Below the pieces are notes generated by a model. The model was not told the DNA's origin, ran no database searches, and was given only the letters and a program-made list of their open reading frames with translations. The position numbers and the translations under genes were made by a program. From the NCBI GenBank assembly GCA_944391115.1, contig CALXSJ010000005.1, positions 62,001 through 126,000 of the forward strand: a stretch of DNA of 64,000 nucleotides, written 5' to 3'. This DNA comes from an uncultured Victivallales bacterium. Lineage in GTDB: Bacteria; Verrucomicrobiota; Lentisphaeria; Victivallales; UBA1829. Position 1 is the first letter of the stretch. Each line of letters begins with the position of its first letter. Below are positions 16,714-26,345 of the stretch, piece after piece.

Positions 16714-17443
16714 GATGGAAAAGATTCCGGACTGGCAGAACCGGACCGCCCTGCTCCTCGGCGAGGAGAACCTGAACAGACTCCGCGCCGCACATGTCTT
16801 CATTGCCGGTCTGGGGGGAGTCGGCGGAATCGCCGCGGAGCTGATCTGCCGCGCGGGCGTGGGACGCATGACGATCGCGGACGGCGATCTGATCGAGGAC
16901 AGCAACCGCAACCGCCAGCTCGTTGCGCTGAGCGGCACGGCTGGGAAAGCGAAGGCGGAAGTTCTCGGAGAGCGGCTTCTCGACATCAATCCGGAACTCA
17001 GGATCACGGTTCTGAACGAGTATCTCCGCGACGACCGGCTCTTCGAAGCGCTCGGCGCGGAGCCGTATGACTGCGTGCTGGACGCAATCGACACGCTCTC
17101 TCCGAAATTCTACCTGACGCTCTACTGCGTGGAGCATGGGATTCCCCTCGTCAGCTGCATGGGGTCGGGCGCGCGGCTGGATCCGGAGGCCGTCCGGTGC
17201 GCGGACATTTCGGAGACTCGCAACTGCACGCTGGCGCGCGCCATGCGGAAACGTCTCCACCGGCACGGGATTTACCGCGGCATCACGGTCATCTACTCGC
17301 CGGAAGCGCCTGCCGGACATGCGGTGATCGCCTCGGAAGGACTGACGAACAAGCGTTCCGTCACGGGAACCATTTCCTACATGCCCGCCGTCTTCGGCTG
17401 TCACTGCGCCGCCGCCGTGATCCGCAAACTCGCTTCCATCTGA
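16706..17443 (+). CDS. tcdA: tRNA threonylcarbamoyladenosine dehydratase, TcdA/CsdL type
   Basis: 245 residues of the ThiF/MoeB/E1 fold. The nucleotide-binding GLGGVGG loop (about residues 35-41), the DGDLIEDSNRNRQ motif with the catalytic Arg/Asn pair, and DAIDTLSPK are clear. The C-terminal part (GSGARLDPEAVR, DISETRNC, GTISYMPAVFG) is characteristic of TcdA, which uses ATP to cyclise t6A37 to ct6A in tRNAs decoding ANN codons. The zinc-binding CxxC pairs of MoeB are absent, as expected. It overlaps the TatD-like gene by 8 bases and ends the operon. Confidence 0.9.
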   Translation: MNEMEKIPDWQNRTALLLGEENLNRLRAAHVFIAGLGGVGGIAAELICRAGVGRMTIADGDLIEDSNRNRQLVALSGTAGKAKAEVLGERLLDINPELRITVLNEYLRDDRLFEALGAEPYDCVLDAIDTLSPKFYLTLYCVEHGIPLVSCMGSGARLDPEAVRCADISETRNCTLARAMRKRLHRHGIYRGITVIYSPEAPAGHAVIASEGLTNKRSVTGTISYMPAVFGCHCAAAVIRKLASI

Positions 17444-17565
17444 CCGTTTTTCCTCCGGGCATCTTTTCCGGAAAAGCGTGATACTTCTCCGGGAGATCCG
17501 GACGGAAGGAAAGGAGCCGTCCGCGGCCGGGCAGGAAATATTTGCCGAAAAAATCGAAACGGGGG

Positions 17566-17593
17566 TTGACAAAGAGGGAGAATCCGTTATAAT
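17566..17593 (+). promoter_or_regulatory. Consensus promoter of cassette B
   Basis: A perfect TTGACA at 17566-17571, a 16-base spacer and a perfect TATAAT at 17588-17593, the best promoter match in the window. Transcription would start near 17600, immediately before the 10-bp repeats. The 122 bases before it hold no recognisable gene. Confidence 0.75.
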
Positions 17594-17600
17594 TTAAAGG

Positions 17601-17630
17601 AACAAGAAGAAACAAAAAGAAACAAGAGCG
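17601..17630 (+). repeat. Three tandem 10-bp repeats in the cassette B leader
   Basis: Three exact-register 10-base units, aacaagaaga, aacaaaaaga and aacaagagcg, begin at 17601, 17611 and 17621. The 10-base period would put each unit on the same face of the helix. They start at the expected +1 region of the promoter at 17566-17593 and end 5 bases before the GTG start, so they could be an operator of the regulator encoded next, or simply an A-rich translation enhancer. Confidence 0.5.
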
Positions 17631-17635
17631 GAACA

Positions 17636-20317
17636 GTGAAAAAGCTCAATGCAGGTCCGATGAAGCGCCAGAAAATACTGGAGGCGATTACCGAAAACAT
17701 CTCAAACGGGGAACTCGCTCCCGGAGAACGGATCATTCCGCTCCGGGATCTGGCAAAACAATTCTCCGTCAGTCCCTCCGTGGCCTACCGCGCCCTGAAA
17801 GACCTGGAAACAGACGGCTTTCTGGAATGCCGCGGCACGCAGGGTTTTTACGTCAGGGATCAGAAAGAAACGCATGAATCCTCCCGCGCGGGCGTTCCGG
17901 AGGAAGCGAAACGAAAGCGCGGAGACGGGCGGGTTTTTCTTTCCTGCACCTGTCACTCCGATCTGACATGGAAATACCCCTATGCCGCATATGCGGAGAT
18001 CCGGGAGAGGCAGTTCGACCGGATGGCCGCGTTCTTTCAGAGCAACGAAAACTTTCACGCCCATGTGGAACAGGCGGAACCGCTCAGAGTCTATTTCGCA
18101 AAACGTCCGGAAATGCTCCCGCTGTTCCGGAACATGGCGGAAACGGGACGCCTGACTCTGACGGGAGGAAATCTGATTCCGGATCTGAATCTCTGTTCCG
18201 GAGAGCTTCTGGTCCGCAACCTCCAGGACGGGCGGAGATACTTTGAAGAAACTTTCGGAATCTCCCCGTGGATCGCAAATGAATCGGATGCCTTCGGCAT
18301 GTGCGCGCAGCTGCCGCAGATTCTTGTCAAGTCCGGCTACCATGCGCTGATCCCCGGCAGACTGGGCAACCGCCCCGGCGAACTGGGCGGCAACATGGCA
18401 TTCCGCTGGAAGGGGATCGACGGAAGCTGCATCACGGTGACGCCGGCCACCGCGGAGATCAATCACACCGGATACTCCACCAATGTGCCGGTCATCCGGG
18501 ATGAAGCGTCAACCCTCCGCGAATCCATGCTGAAAATCCGCCGCAGCGAATATCCCGGCGATCTCCTTGTCAGCTACTGCTGCGAGGAGAATCTCTTTCA
18601 TGAATCGCTTTTTTTCCAGATGGAGGCTGTGAACAGAACGGAAGGAAGCCATCTCCTCCAGTTCGGCTCCGTCGCGGACTACTGCACGCGCATCGATCCG
18701 GAGAGCCTTCCGGAATTCAGCGGAGAGTTCAATCCCTTTTTCACCGGATGCTACACCACAAGAATCGGAATCAAGCAGACTCTGCGGAAGGCGGAGAACC
18801 TGCTCTTCGCAGCGGAAATGGCCGGCTGCGCATTCGGGAAAACCATATCCTCCGCCCCCTGGCGCCTCCTGCAGGAGGCCTCCTTTCACGACGCCGTGTG
18901 CGGCTGCCATACGGACGCCGCCTCGGAGGATGTCACGCGGAAACTGGCGGAATGCATTTCTCTCACGGAACAGGAACTGGAGGCCATGCCCCCGGCAAGA
19001 CAGGACACGCTTCTGGCATTCAATCCGGACAGTTCTTCCGGCTCTGCGATCCTTGCATATCGCTCCGGTGAGGAGCTGATCCCGGAAGGCGTTCCGGTTC
19101 AGTCCGACGGAGAACACCTCTGCTTCACGGCGGAACTTCCCGGATGCGGCGCCAGAAGTTTCCGGATGAAAAAAGGCAGACCCGCCCCGCCGCGCCCCGC
19201 GCAGGATACTTTCAGCACGAAATTCTTCGACGTCGATTTCCGCTCGCCCTATCCGAAAATCTTTTCCCGCGCATTCGGGCGCGCCCTGTCCGGCGGCGAA
19301 GGATTCGGAGAGATCCTTTTCCGCGAGGACGCGGGTTCCATGTGGGACGAGGCGTTTCTTCTGGAACCCAATGGACGCGTGTTCCTGCACGAGGAGGTGG
19401 AGAGCATCACCGTCGGCGACGTTTTCTTTGAAGCGGTCGTTACCGGGCATTGTCTCCCCTGCCCGGGAATCGACGGGGCGACGGATCCATACTGGAGCGG
19501 CTTTTCTTCGCTCTCCTTCCGCAAGGAATACCGCTTCTATCATGATCTGGATTACTTCACGCTCCGCCTCTTCCTGACCTGGAAGGGCTGCAACACGAAA
19601 ATCGCGATCCGTTTTCCCGTGAATGTCGATCCCTTCCGGGCTGCCGCGCTCTATGACGTGCCCTTCGGCAGCATCGAAAGAAAACCTTACTACGAGGTGC
19701 CGGAGCAATATGCATCCACCATGCGCCCGCTCAGCAGCTATGCCCATGCCCGTTCCGGAGACTGGCCCGCCCTGCACTGGGTGGATTATGCCGATGATTC
19801 CTTCGGCGTCGCCATGGCCAACAGCGGAACACCGGCACATCAGCTTGCGGGTGGAGCCATTCAGGCCGCACTGCTGCGCAGCGGGACCAGAATCGAAGAC
19901 GGCCGCATGCGTCCGGATCCGGGCGCATGGGACAACGGGGAGCATGTCTATGAATTCGCCTTTGCACCGCACGCGCCATTTCAGACGGATGCGGCTCTGA
20001 AGCTCGGACGGAGACTGAACCGGAAACCGCTCGCTTTCCCGCATCGGGACACTCCGGACGGAAAGCCGTTCTCTCTTCCGGGATTCAACAGGGACAACCT
20101 TGTCATCTCATCCCTGCGGCGCCAGGAGGACGGCTCATGGATTCTGCGCGCCTATGAAGCGCTCGGCAGGAACACGCCGGCCATTCTGCATCTCCCCCCG
20201 GGCGTTTCCGCGATCTTCGAATCGGATCTTCAGGAACGGCAATGGCATCCGCTTGATCCGGAAAAGACGATTTTTGCCCCCTTTGAAATAAAAACACTGC
20301 TGCTGCGCCGGAAATGA
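17636..20317 (+). CDS. GntR helix-turn-helix fused to a GH38 alpha-mannosidase-like enzyme (cassette B regulator)
   Basis: 893 residues, no signal peptide. Residues ~10-75 are a GntR winged helix ([46 protein letters not shown]). After a charged linker (~76-98) comes a full-length GH38-type enzyme. CHSDLTW gives His107 and Asp109 as metal ligands, [16 protein letters not shown] gives Asp218 in the nucleophile position of the family's D-x-FG motif, and FHDAVCG gives His418 as the remaining ligand. The C-terminal ~450 residues form the expected beta-sandwiches. All four key residues are kept, so it may be catalytically active. The GTG at 17636 is used; an ATG at 17660 is an alternative that keeps the whole helix-turn-helix. 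It has a consensus promoter and is followed directly by a pseudopilin. A cytoplasmic enzyme-sensor regulating cassette B is an inference. Confidence 0.9.
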   Translation: MKKLNAGPMKRQKILEAITENISNGELAPGERIIPLRDLAKQFSVSPSVAYRALKDLETDGFLECRGTQGFYVRDQKETHESSRAGVPEEAKRKRGDGRVFLSCTCHSDLTWKYPYAAYAEIRERQFDRMAAFFQSNENFHAHVEQAEPLRVYFAKRPEMLPLFRNMAETGRLTLTGGNLIPDLNLCSGELLVRNLQDGRRYFEETFGISPWIANESDAFGMCAQLPQILVKSGYHALIPGRLGNRPGELGGNMAFRWKGIDGSCITVTPATAEINHTGYSTNVPVIRDEASTLRESMLKIRRSEYPGDLLVSYCCEENLFHESLFFQMEAVNRTEGSHLLQFGSVADYCTRIDPESLPEFSGEFNPFFTGCYTTRIGIKQTLRKAENLLFAAEMAGCAFGKTISSAPWRLLQEASFHDAVCGCHTDAASEDVTRKLAECISLTEQELEAMPPARQDTLLAFNPDSSSGSAILAYRSGEELIPEGVPVQSDGEHLCFTAELPGCGARSFRMKKGRPAPPRPAQDTFSTKFFDVDFRSPYPKIFSRAFGRALSGGEGFGEILFREDAGSMWDEAFLLEPNGRVFLHEEVESITVGDVFFEAVVTGHCLPCPGIDGATDPYWSGFSSLSFRKEYRFYHDLDYFTLRLFLTWKGCNTKIAIRFPVNVDPFRAAALYDVPFGSIERKPYYEVPEQYASTMRPLSSYAHARSGDWPALHWVDYADDSFGVAMANSGTPAHQLAGGAIQAALLRSGTRIEDGRMRPDPGAWDNGEHVYEFAFAPHAPFQTDAALKLGRRLNRKPLAFPHRDTPDGKPFSLPGFNRDNLVISSLRRQEDGSWILRAYEALGRNTPAILHLPPGVSAIFESDLQERQWHPLDPEKTIFAPFEIKTLLLRRK

Positions 20318-20334
20318 CGGGAAAGGAGCGCATT

Positions 20335-21120
20335 ATGCTGATGCGGAGAAAAAAATCATTTACATTGATCGAGCTTCTGGTCGTAATCGCCATCATTGCA
20401 ATTCTCGCGGCCCTGCTGATGCCTGCTCTGAGCAACGCGAAAAAGACGGCAAAAACAGTGCAGTGCAAAAGCAACATGAAACAGTTCGGCGTATTGTGCG
20501 CCCAGTATTGTCTGGACAATTCGGATTTCACGCCGCCCAACCTTGATTCCGGCCGGAAATTCCACGACGGCAACGGCACACAGGATTACGCCTGGTTTGA
20601 GTATCTGAACGACATCATCTCTCCTTCCGAAGGGAATTTCACCGAGTCGACGGGAAGCGTTCTCAAAAAGAATTCGGTGCATCACCTCATGATGTCGAAA
20701 AGCATCGGGGAGAATGCGGGGCGCCCCGCCGCGATTTTCGCCTGTCCGGAAGCTCTCGCGATCAACAGCGCGGAGTATAAATACTGCTATATCGCCAATG
20801 CCACAAATGACTACCGCTATGCGCAGGACCGTTTCTGCAACGCCTTCATGAACACAAACCTGTGGACGAAAATCAAATTATCCGGAATCCGTTTCCCCTC
20901 ACGCCTGGCCGCATTCGGGGAAGGCAGCGAAAGTCCGACCACACGGAATCAGTTTCATCTGTCCAACATCAACTACTACCGTTTTTCGCATAAGCGCCAG
21001 ATGAACGTGACGTATGCCGACGGTCATGTCGATATCGTCTCCTATGCGGGAATGGCCTATAAGATCGCAGTCAGGACCACAAATCCCGCCGCGGGGGAGT
21101 TCTTCCTGAACACACGCTGA
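20335..21120 (+). CDS. Pseudopilin-like protein, DUF1559-like (cassette B)
   Basis: 261 residues from the ATG at 20335, chosen for the AAAGGAGC eight bases upstream; an earlier in-frame ATG at 20314 overlaps the regulator stop as ATGA. The N-terminus [20 protein letters not shown] is a prepilin signal with the conserved FTLIE and a hydrophobic helix ending [13 protein letters not shown]. The C-terminal part has [19 protein letters not shown], the H-X9-DG motif of Lentisphaerota/Planctomycetota pseudopilins. Cys residues (VQCKSNM, FACPEA, KYCYI) could form disulfides. It occupies the same place in cassette B as the pseudopilin at 6685 does in cassette A. Confidence 0.9.
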   Translation: MLMRRKKSFTLIELLVVIAIIAILAALLMPALSNAKKTAKTVQCKSNMKQFGVLCAQYCLDNSDFTPPNLDSGRKFHDGNGTQDYAWFEYLNDIISPSEGNFTESTGSVLKKNSVHHLMMSKSIGENAGRPAAIFACPEALAINSAEYKYCYIANATNDYRYAQDRFCNAFMNTNLWTKIKLSGIRFPSRLAAFGEGSESPTTRNQFHLSNINYYRFSHKRQMNVTYADGHVDIVSYAGMAYKIAVRTTNPAAGEFFLNTR

Positions 21121-21185
21121 AAAAATGCATTCCAACCCGAATACGGAACATATGAAGATAAAAACATAACAAGGAGAAGCCACAA

Positions 21186-21779
21186 GTGAAATTCATCGGA
21201 CTGCTGTCATTGCTCGCAGCCGGAAGCTGCCTTGCACAGGAATACGGAGTTACCGTGGAAAAAGACGGTTCCGTCAAGGAGAATTGCGTTTCCTTCTGGG
21301 AACGTGCAGGAGGAAGAGAGGGGAAATATGCGATTCTTTCCGCAGGAGACCGGAAAGGACTGACCTCCACAGGCGTCATTTATCTGAAGGTCGACGACAA
21401 GCTGGATGCATCCCTCCGGACGGAAGGAACGGAAGTTGCCGTGGAAATCATCTATTACGATGGCGCGCCGGGTTCATTCAACGTTTTCTACGATTCCACG
21501 GATCCGGCCTTTCTGCGCATCAGGACACAGCCCGGCGCATGGAAAGTTCCGGAAGGCGGAAAAGTCATGCTGAAGGGTGACGGACAATGGAAAAGCGTTG
21601 TCCTGCCCTTGCCCATGTTCAATTTCCGGAGCAACCGCCTCAATGGAGCTGATCTGCGGATTGATTTCGTCGGAAAAGCGAAAAGCGCTGTCGCCATCGC
21701 CGCGGTGAGACTGAAAAAGCAGACTCCTTCCGCCGCAAAACAAGTGACTCCGGAAGACAAGGAAAAGACAAGCAAATGA
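21186..21779 (+). CDS. Short secreted protein, copy of the next gene's N-terminal domain (cassette B)
   Basis: 197 residues with a Sec signal peptide (MKFIGLLSLLAAGSCLA, cleavage before QEYGV). The GTG start at 21186 is supported by AAGGAG ten bases before it. The mature domain carries SFWERAGGREGKY, LTSTGVIYLKVDDKLD, IIYYDGAPGSF, RTQPGAW and SNRLNGADLRIDF. Each of these has a near-identical counterpart in residues ~20-190 of the next protein. It ends in a Lys/Glu/Pro-rich tail. The family is not recognised; it looks like a beta-sandwich similar in size to a carbohydrate-binding module. The stop overlaps the next start (ATGA), so both are made together. Confidence 0.85.
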   Translation: MKFIGLLSLLAAGSCLAQEYGVTVEKDGSVKENCVSFWERAGGREGKYAILSAGDRKGLTSTGVIYLKVDDKLDASLRTEGTEVAVEIIYYDGAPGSFNVFYDSTDPAFLRIRTQPGAWKVPEGGKVMLKGDGQWKSVVLPLPMFNFRSNRLNGADLRIDFVGKAKSAVAIAAVRLKKQTPSAAKQVTPEDKEKTSK

Positions 21780-24700
21780 AGAAAATATTCTGGGTGTCAG
21801 CAGCGCTGGCGGTCTGCCTCTCCGGACACGCCGCAGACTGCGGAGTTTCGCTGAAGCCGGACGGGGGAACCGAAGAAAACGGCATGTCGTTCTGGGAACG
21901 TGCAGGAGGAAGAGAGGGGAAATATTCCGTAATAAGCGCAGAAGGGAAGAAGGGCTTGACTTCCAGTGGCGTCATTTACGTCAAGATCGACGACAAGCTG
22001 GATGAAGCACTCCTTCCGCCGTCGGCAAGGGCAGACTCCATGTTTGCGCTGGAAATCGTCTATTATGACGGCGCACCCGGATCTTTTCATCTCTATTACG
22101 ACTCCTCCGACGCCACCTGCCGTAGGATCAAAACACAGCCCGGTGCATGGCGGACCCCCGACTGCGGAAAGATTCCGCTGAACGGGGACCGGCAGTGGAA
22201 GACTCTTCTGCTTCCCCTGCCCTATGCGGATTTCAAAAGCAACCGGCTCAACGGAGGGGATCTGCGCTTTGATCTTCACAATGGAGCGGTGAACCACTTC
22301 GCGATCGGTTCGCTCCGGGTGAAAGTCATCCCGGCGCTGAAGCGGGAGAGTCCGCCGGTGAAACGGGATCTGCGGGTCGAGAAAGCGGAACATCTGCATG
22401 CCTATTCCTACGGGGCGCGCCATCGCGGGAAGTTTGTGCAGGAGGGAGCCGGTCCGCTGGTCATGGAGGCGGAACATGCAGCGGAAATAACAGGAAACAA
22501 CGGAAATCCGGTTCTGAAAATGAACGGCGCCTCCGGTGATGCCGTCCTCCACTACGTGGAATCGGCGAAATGGGATTTTGAAATCCGGACGCCGGGACGC
22601 TACCGGATCTGGCTGCGCTCGTTCTTTCCGCATTCCGGAGCATGGAACCACTCCGAGTCCCTGGGGGAAGAGGGCGGATACGTCGTCGACGGAACGCTCG
22701 GGCCTGCGGACGGCTGGCGATGGATTCGCGGCATCGCGGCGGATCTGAGCGCGGGGAAACACTCCTTCTCCCTGAATTACATGGGCGGCGCGCGTCTCGA
22801 TCAGATTGCGCTCATTCCGGAAAAGAACGGGAAGCCGGAAAGCGGAATCCTTCCCAGTTCCCCCTCCGGCGCCCGGAGAGATGCGAAAGTGGCCTGTGCG
22901 GAAGTCCGGCCGTTCCAGGTGAAACAGTGGAAACGCGTGACGTTCGACATTCTGAACGCCGCAGCCGCCAATGTTCTCTGCAGCACGGACGGCGGAAAAA
23001 GCTGGAAGGAACTGCCCGCCGGCGGCGATCTGTCGGCAGTCCCCTGCCGGGGCGACGGTTCCGACCGCATCCGTTTTCAGGTCGCGGTGAACGGAATTGC
23101 CGGAAAAACGCCGCTCTTCAACGGCGCCGCGCTGGAATATCTTCCGGGAAGCGGCAGTGTCAAGGTATTGGAAAACAGCGCCGCAAGGATTGAATTCGAC
23201 GGGATCCGGGTGAGAAGGATCGAGGATAAAAAACGCGGAAGCCAGGTTCTCCGGAGTTCCGCTGTGAGCGCGCCGCTGGCCGAACTCACGGTAAAGAAAA
23301 CTGGAGACGCGCCGGCGGAACCAATCGATCTGCTGAATGCCGCATTCGAAGGGATGCGGAGCGGCGGAACGAAGGAAGAGCCCGAATTGCAATTTCAGTA
23401 TTCATTTTCCAACGGGATCCGGTTTTCGCCGAAGGTGCGTCTGCGGAAAGACGGGCAGTCCGAATGGACGGCTTCGATCGAGACCCCTCCGGGACTGGAA
23501 GTCTGCGAGCTGGCATACCCGGTTTTCCACGGCGTCAGCCTCGGCGCGGATCCGTCCGACGATCTGACATTCTGCGCGGAGACCTGGCGTCAGATCTGGC
23601 GCAACGCCTACCGGAGGAAAGGCGGAAAAATGCCGACATCCGTCAGGTTCATGGCGATGTGGGATGCGAAGCAGGGCGTCTATCTCGGCATTGAGGATCC
23701 GCGTTTCGACGACTGGTATTTCCACCGGAGTTCCGACGGCAACGGCGGGGCGATGATGGGCGTCACCCTGCGCATGCTGGCAAAAGGCGCCTCCCGCTGG
23801 GAAAGCGGCGTCTGCCGTCTCGCCCTGGTGGACGGGGGCAACTGGATTCCCGCGGCCGACATCGCGCGCAGTTACAACCGCGCCCGCCTGAAACAGCCGG
23901 ACATCCATCCCTGCGTCAAATGGCTGGCCGACGGCTGGATCTATCCCGACTCCAACCGCTACCCATGGTCAGGCTGGGATGTGCTGAACTCCATGGACTG
24001 GGATCAGTACAGCGGCAGAAGCTTCACGGAAAAGGGATATTGCTCCGACATTCCGTTTTCCGCGGTGAACCGCCAGATGCTGGACGGAGCCGATGCGGCC
24101 TACTGCGGCGTCTATCCGTATCCATGCCTGGTATGGGGAAGCGTCCGGGAATTCCGGGAAAAACTCGCTCTTCACAAGGCGCTCGGCGGATTCCTGCTCT
24201 CCTACATCAACTTCAATCTCTGGGCTCCCGGCTACGGCCATTACAAAAGGATCGGCTCCTATCCGAAGGTGCACCTGCCTTCAGACGCCCCGCTTCCCGA
24301 CGACAACTGGTATGCGAAAGTGGCGACCCGGAGATACGACGGCTCTTACGCACGGGTGGAAACAGAGCATTTCGAACAGTATCCCATGGCGGTCTGCTCC
24401 CCGGAATGGCGCAAATGGTTGCGGGAATGGACGGCGCGCTATCTGAAGTGGGGTGGAGACGGCATGTATTACGACCAGCTCAACATGACCTATTACAACG
24501 GGCGCCTCTATCCGGATTTCGCGGAAAGTTACGGAAGCTGGATCAAGGCCAGCGCCGAAACGATCCGCAGGATCAAGGAGGAATCCCGGCGCGTCAATCC
24601 CTATTCGACCAGCGCGGGAGAAGTCTGCAATGAAATCATCGGGCAGTATCTGGACTTGCACATGACAAGCGGCGTCTTCGCGCAGCATCAGGTCTACAAA

Positions 24701-26263
24701 TACGCCAATCCCTCCCATCTCGTCATCGACGGCCGCTGGAACGGCGGAGACACTCTGAAGCGGCACCGTTTCATCTGGCAGACCGGCGCCCGCTTCGAAC
24801 AGGGCATTTATCCGCAATACCTCGCGCTCCGCCGGGCGGTGAAGAGCATGCTGTATGATGCGGAATACATGGATGCGAAAGGCATAGTCATCCGCGATGC
24901 CGCCGGAAGAACCGTGGACGACACGATCCGTTTCGAAAAGGGCTCCGATCTGCCGGCGCATGCGTCCACGGGCGTCACAGGCCGCTGGTTCCTCTACCTG
25001 AACGGGAAGGAAAAAGGCGCCGTAATCAATCTCATCAATGTCGCCTCGGAAAAACGGAAAGGCAGAAATTTCACCACGACGTCCCATCAGGGGATGACGC
25101 TCAGCATTGACACTGCGGCGTTCGGAGCGGTCAGGCATGCGATGGTCTTTCCCCTCGCGGGTGCGCCTTTTGTCCTGAAGGGAACGCAGAAGGGAATGAT
25201 GTACACCTTCGACGTTCCGGCAGTGGAAGCGGCCTCCGTCGTGCTGTCCAATCGCGTGCGCCCGCTGGTGCAGTGGAGCCAGAATCCCGTCACCTGTCCC
25301 GGCGGCGTGGTGACGCAGAAAGTGAAAATCATCAATGTCAACGCGGAAGCGCTTTCCGGTACGGTCTGTCAGAAGCTTCCCGCATCCTGGCGGGGATCCG
25401 GAAAAGTCTCCTATGGCCCCCTGCCCCCGGGCGCGGAAACCGAACTTCTTTTGCGCTGCCAGGTTCCGGAAAACGCCCGGCAGGGACGCTATGACGTCTG
25501 GACGGAAGTCTCTTCCGGCGCAGGCAGTTTCAACGCCTATCATTATGCCGTGGTCAATCCGCCGCTGCTTGCGGATCTGCGCGGACGGCACGGAACCTTC
25601 CGACTCTGGCTGCGGAATCTCTCCGGGAAACCACTCCGCCTTGCTCTTTCCGCATCGGGGAAAGCGCCGCTGCACGCCGCCATTCAGAAGGAAACAACGC
25701 TTGCCCCGAAAGAGGAACGGGAAATTCCGCTAAGCGTCTCCGGCATGGAAAAACTGCGGGAACTGAGCCGGATTGAAGTTGCGGTCCGTGGCGCAGGGAT
25801 GAATTTTTCCCGGGAGAAGGCCGTCATGCCGCGTCTGCCGAACGCGGATTTCGAAACGGATTCGGCGGACGACGGAAAACCCGACTGGTGGATGTGCCGC
25901 TACCGTCCCGGCGGTGCATGGGCATATGAAAAGATCAGCCTCACGACGGATGCGCACGGGGGGAAATACGCGCTGCGGATCGCTCCCTCCGACAGAAAGA
26001 AACAGGGAGTCGCCGTTGTGCCGGTCAACTTTGACGCGGAGGATGGGAAGAGCTACAGAATCTCTTTTTACACGAAATCCCCGGAAGGCGGGAATACGCT
26101 GATGTTCGCCGGACACATCATTCCGATTCCGCAGTCGAAGGAGTGGGTCCGGACGGAAAAGACGCTGAAGGTCTCCGCGGTCCGCTGGAACTATTTCCAG
26201 ATCGTCAACCAGTCATCCGCGGAACTCCTGATTGACGATATCGCCCTGGAGGACGTCCGGTAA
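21776..26263 (+). CDS. Very large secreted glycosidase-like protein (cassette B)
   Basis: 1495 residues with a Sec signal peptide (cleavage near GHA-AD, residue 20). Domains in order: N-terminal ~170-residue domain shared with the preceding short protein; residues ~205-360 a malectin/CBM35-like module (MEAEHAAEITG, GRYRIWLRSFFP, RLDQIALIPE); a beta-rich region with a predicted super-sandwich (~450-700); and a TIM-barrel-like region (~715-1040) with DGWIYPDSNRYPWSGWD and GGDGMYYDQLNM, where Asp900 sits like a glycosidase nucleophile. An Ig-like region follows, then a C-terminal CBM4/9-like module (LPNADFETDSADDGKPDWW to LLIDDIALEDV). The barrel may belong to the DUF6259-type glycosidase-like group, but this is from memory of motifs only. 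The substrate is unknown; no transmembrane anchor is visible. Confidence 0.85.
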   Translation: MKKIFWVSAALAVCLSGHAADCGVSLKPDGGTEENGMSFWERAGGREGKYSVISAEGKKGLTSSGVIYVKIDDKLDEALLPPSARADSMFALEIVYYDGAPGSFHLYYDSSDATCRRIKTQPGAWRTPDCGKIPLNGDRQWKTLLLPLPYADFKSNRLNGGDLRFDLHNGAVNHFAIGSLRVKVIPALKRESPPVKRDLRVEKAEHLHAYSYGARHRGKFVQEGAGPLVMEAEHAAEITGNNGNPVLKMNGASGDAVLHYVESAKWDFEIRTPGRYRIWLRSFFPHSGAWNHSESLGEEGGYVVDGTLGPADGWRWIRGIAADLSAGKHSFSLNYMGGARLDQIALIPEKNGKPESGILPSSPSGARRDAKVACAEVRPFQVKQWKRVTFDILNAAAANVLCSTDGGKSWKELPAGGDLSAVPCRGDGSDRIRFQVAVNGIAGKTPLFNGAALEYLPGSGSVKVLENSAARIEFDGIRVRRIEDKKRGSQVLRSSAVSAPLAELTVKKTGDAPAEPIDLLNAAFEGMRSGGTKEEPELQFQYSFSNGIRFSPKVRLRKDGQSEWTASIETPPGLEVCELAYPVFHGVSLGADPSDDLTFCAETWRQIWRNAYRRKGGKMPTSVRFMAMWDAKQGVYLGIEDPRFDDWYFHRSSDGNGGAMMGVTLRMLAKGASRWESGVCRLALVDGGNWIPAADIARSYNRARLKQPDIHPCVKWLADGWIYPDSNRYPWSGWDVLNSMDWDQYSGRSFTEKGYCSDIPFSAVNRQMLDGADAAYCGVYPYPCLVWGSVREFREKLALHKALGGFLLSYINFNLWAPGYGHYKRIGSYPKVHLPSDAPLPDDNWYAKVATRRYDGSYARVETEHFEQYPMAVCSPEWRKWLREWTARYLKWGGDGMYYDQLNMTYYNGRLYPDFAESYGSWIKASAETIRRIKEESRRVNPYSTSAGEVCNEIIGQYLDLHMTSGVFAQHQVYKYANPSHLVIDGRWNGGDTLKRHRFIWQTGARFEQGIYPQYLALRRAVKSMLYDAEYMDAKGIVIRDAAGRTVDDTIRFEKGSDLPAHASTGVTGRWFLYLNGKEKGAVINLINVASEKRKGRNFTTTSHQGMTLSIDTAAFGAVRHAMVFPLAGAPFVLKGTQKGMMYTFDVPAVEAASVVLSNRVRPLVQWSQNPVTCPGGVVTQKVKIINVNAEALSGTVCQKLPASWRGSGKVSYGPLPPGAETELLLRCQVPENARQGRYDVWTEVSSGAGSFNAYHYAVVNPPLLADLRGRHGTFRLWLRNLSGKPLRLALSASGKAPLHAAIQKETTLAPKEEREIPLSVSGMEKLRELSRIEVAVRGAGMNFSREKAVMPRLPNADFETDSADDGKPDWWMCRYRPGGAWAYEKISLTTDAHGGKYALRIAPSDRKKQGVAVVPVNFDAEDGKSYRISFYTKSPEGGNTLMFAGHIIPIPQSKEWVRTEKTLKVSAVRWNYFQIVNQSSAELLIDDIALEDVR

Positions 26264-26278
26264 TCCGCGTCCTCCCCC

Positions 26279-26309
26279 CCCCGGCGGAAAGAAGTGTCTT
26301 CCGCCGGGG
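26279..26309. terminator. Strong GC hairpin between convergent genes
   Basis: CCCCGGCGGAA pairs perfectly with TTCCGCCGGGG over 11 bp around a 9-base loop. It lies 16 bases past the cassette B stop and 37 bases past the convergent rhaA stop. There is no U-tract on either side, so it may act as a bidirectional terminator only weakly, or as a transcript-stabilising end. Confidence 0.45.
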
Positions 26310-26345
26310 TGTGCGCCTGAGGCGGAAGTCCGGCAGAAACGGAAT

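Noticed and set aside
17460-17480. CTTTTCCGGAAAAG palindrome after the TcdA-like gene as a terminator
   Set aside because: No loop or U-tract; too short and symmetrical to act as a Rho-independent terminator.
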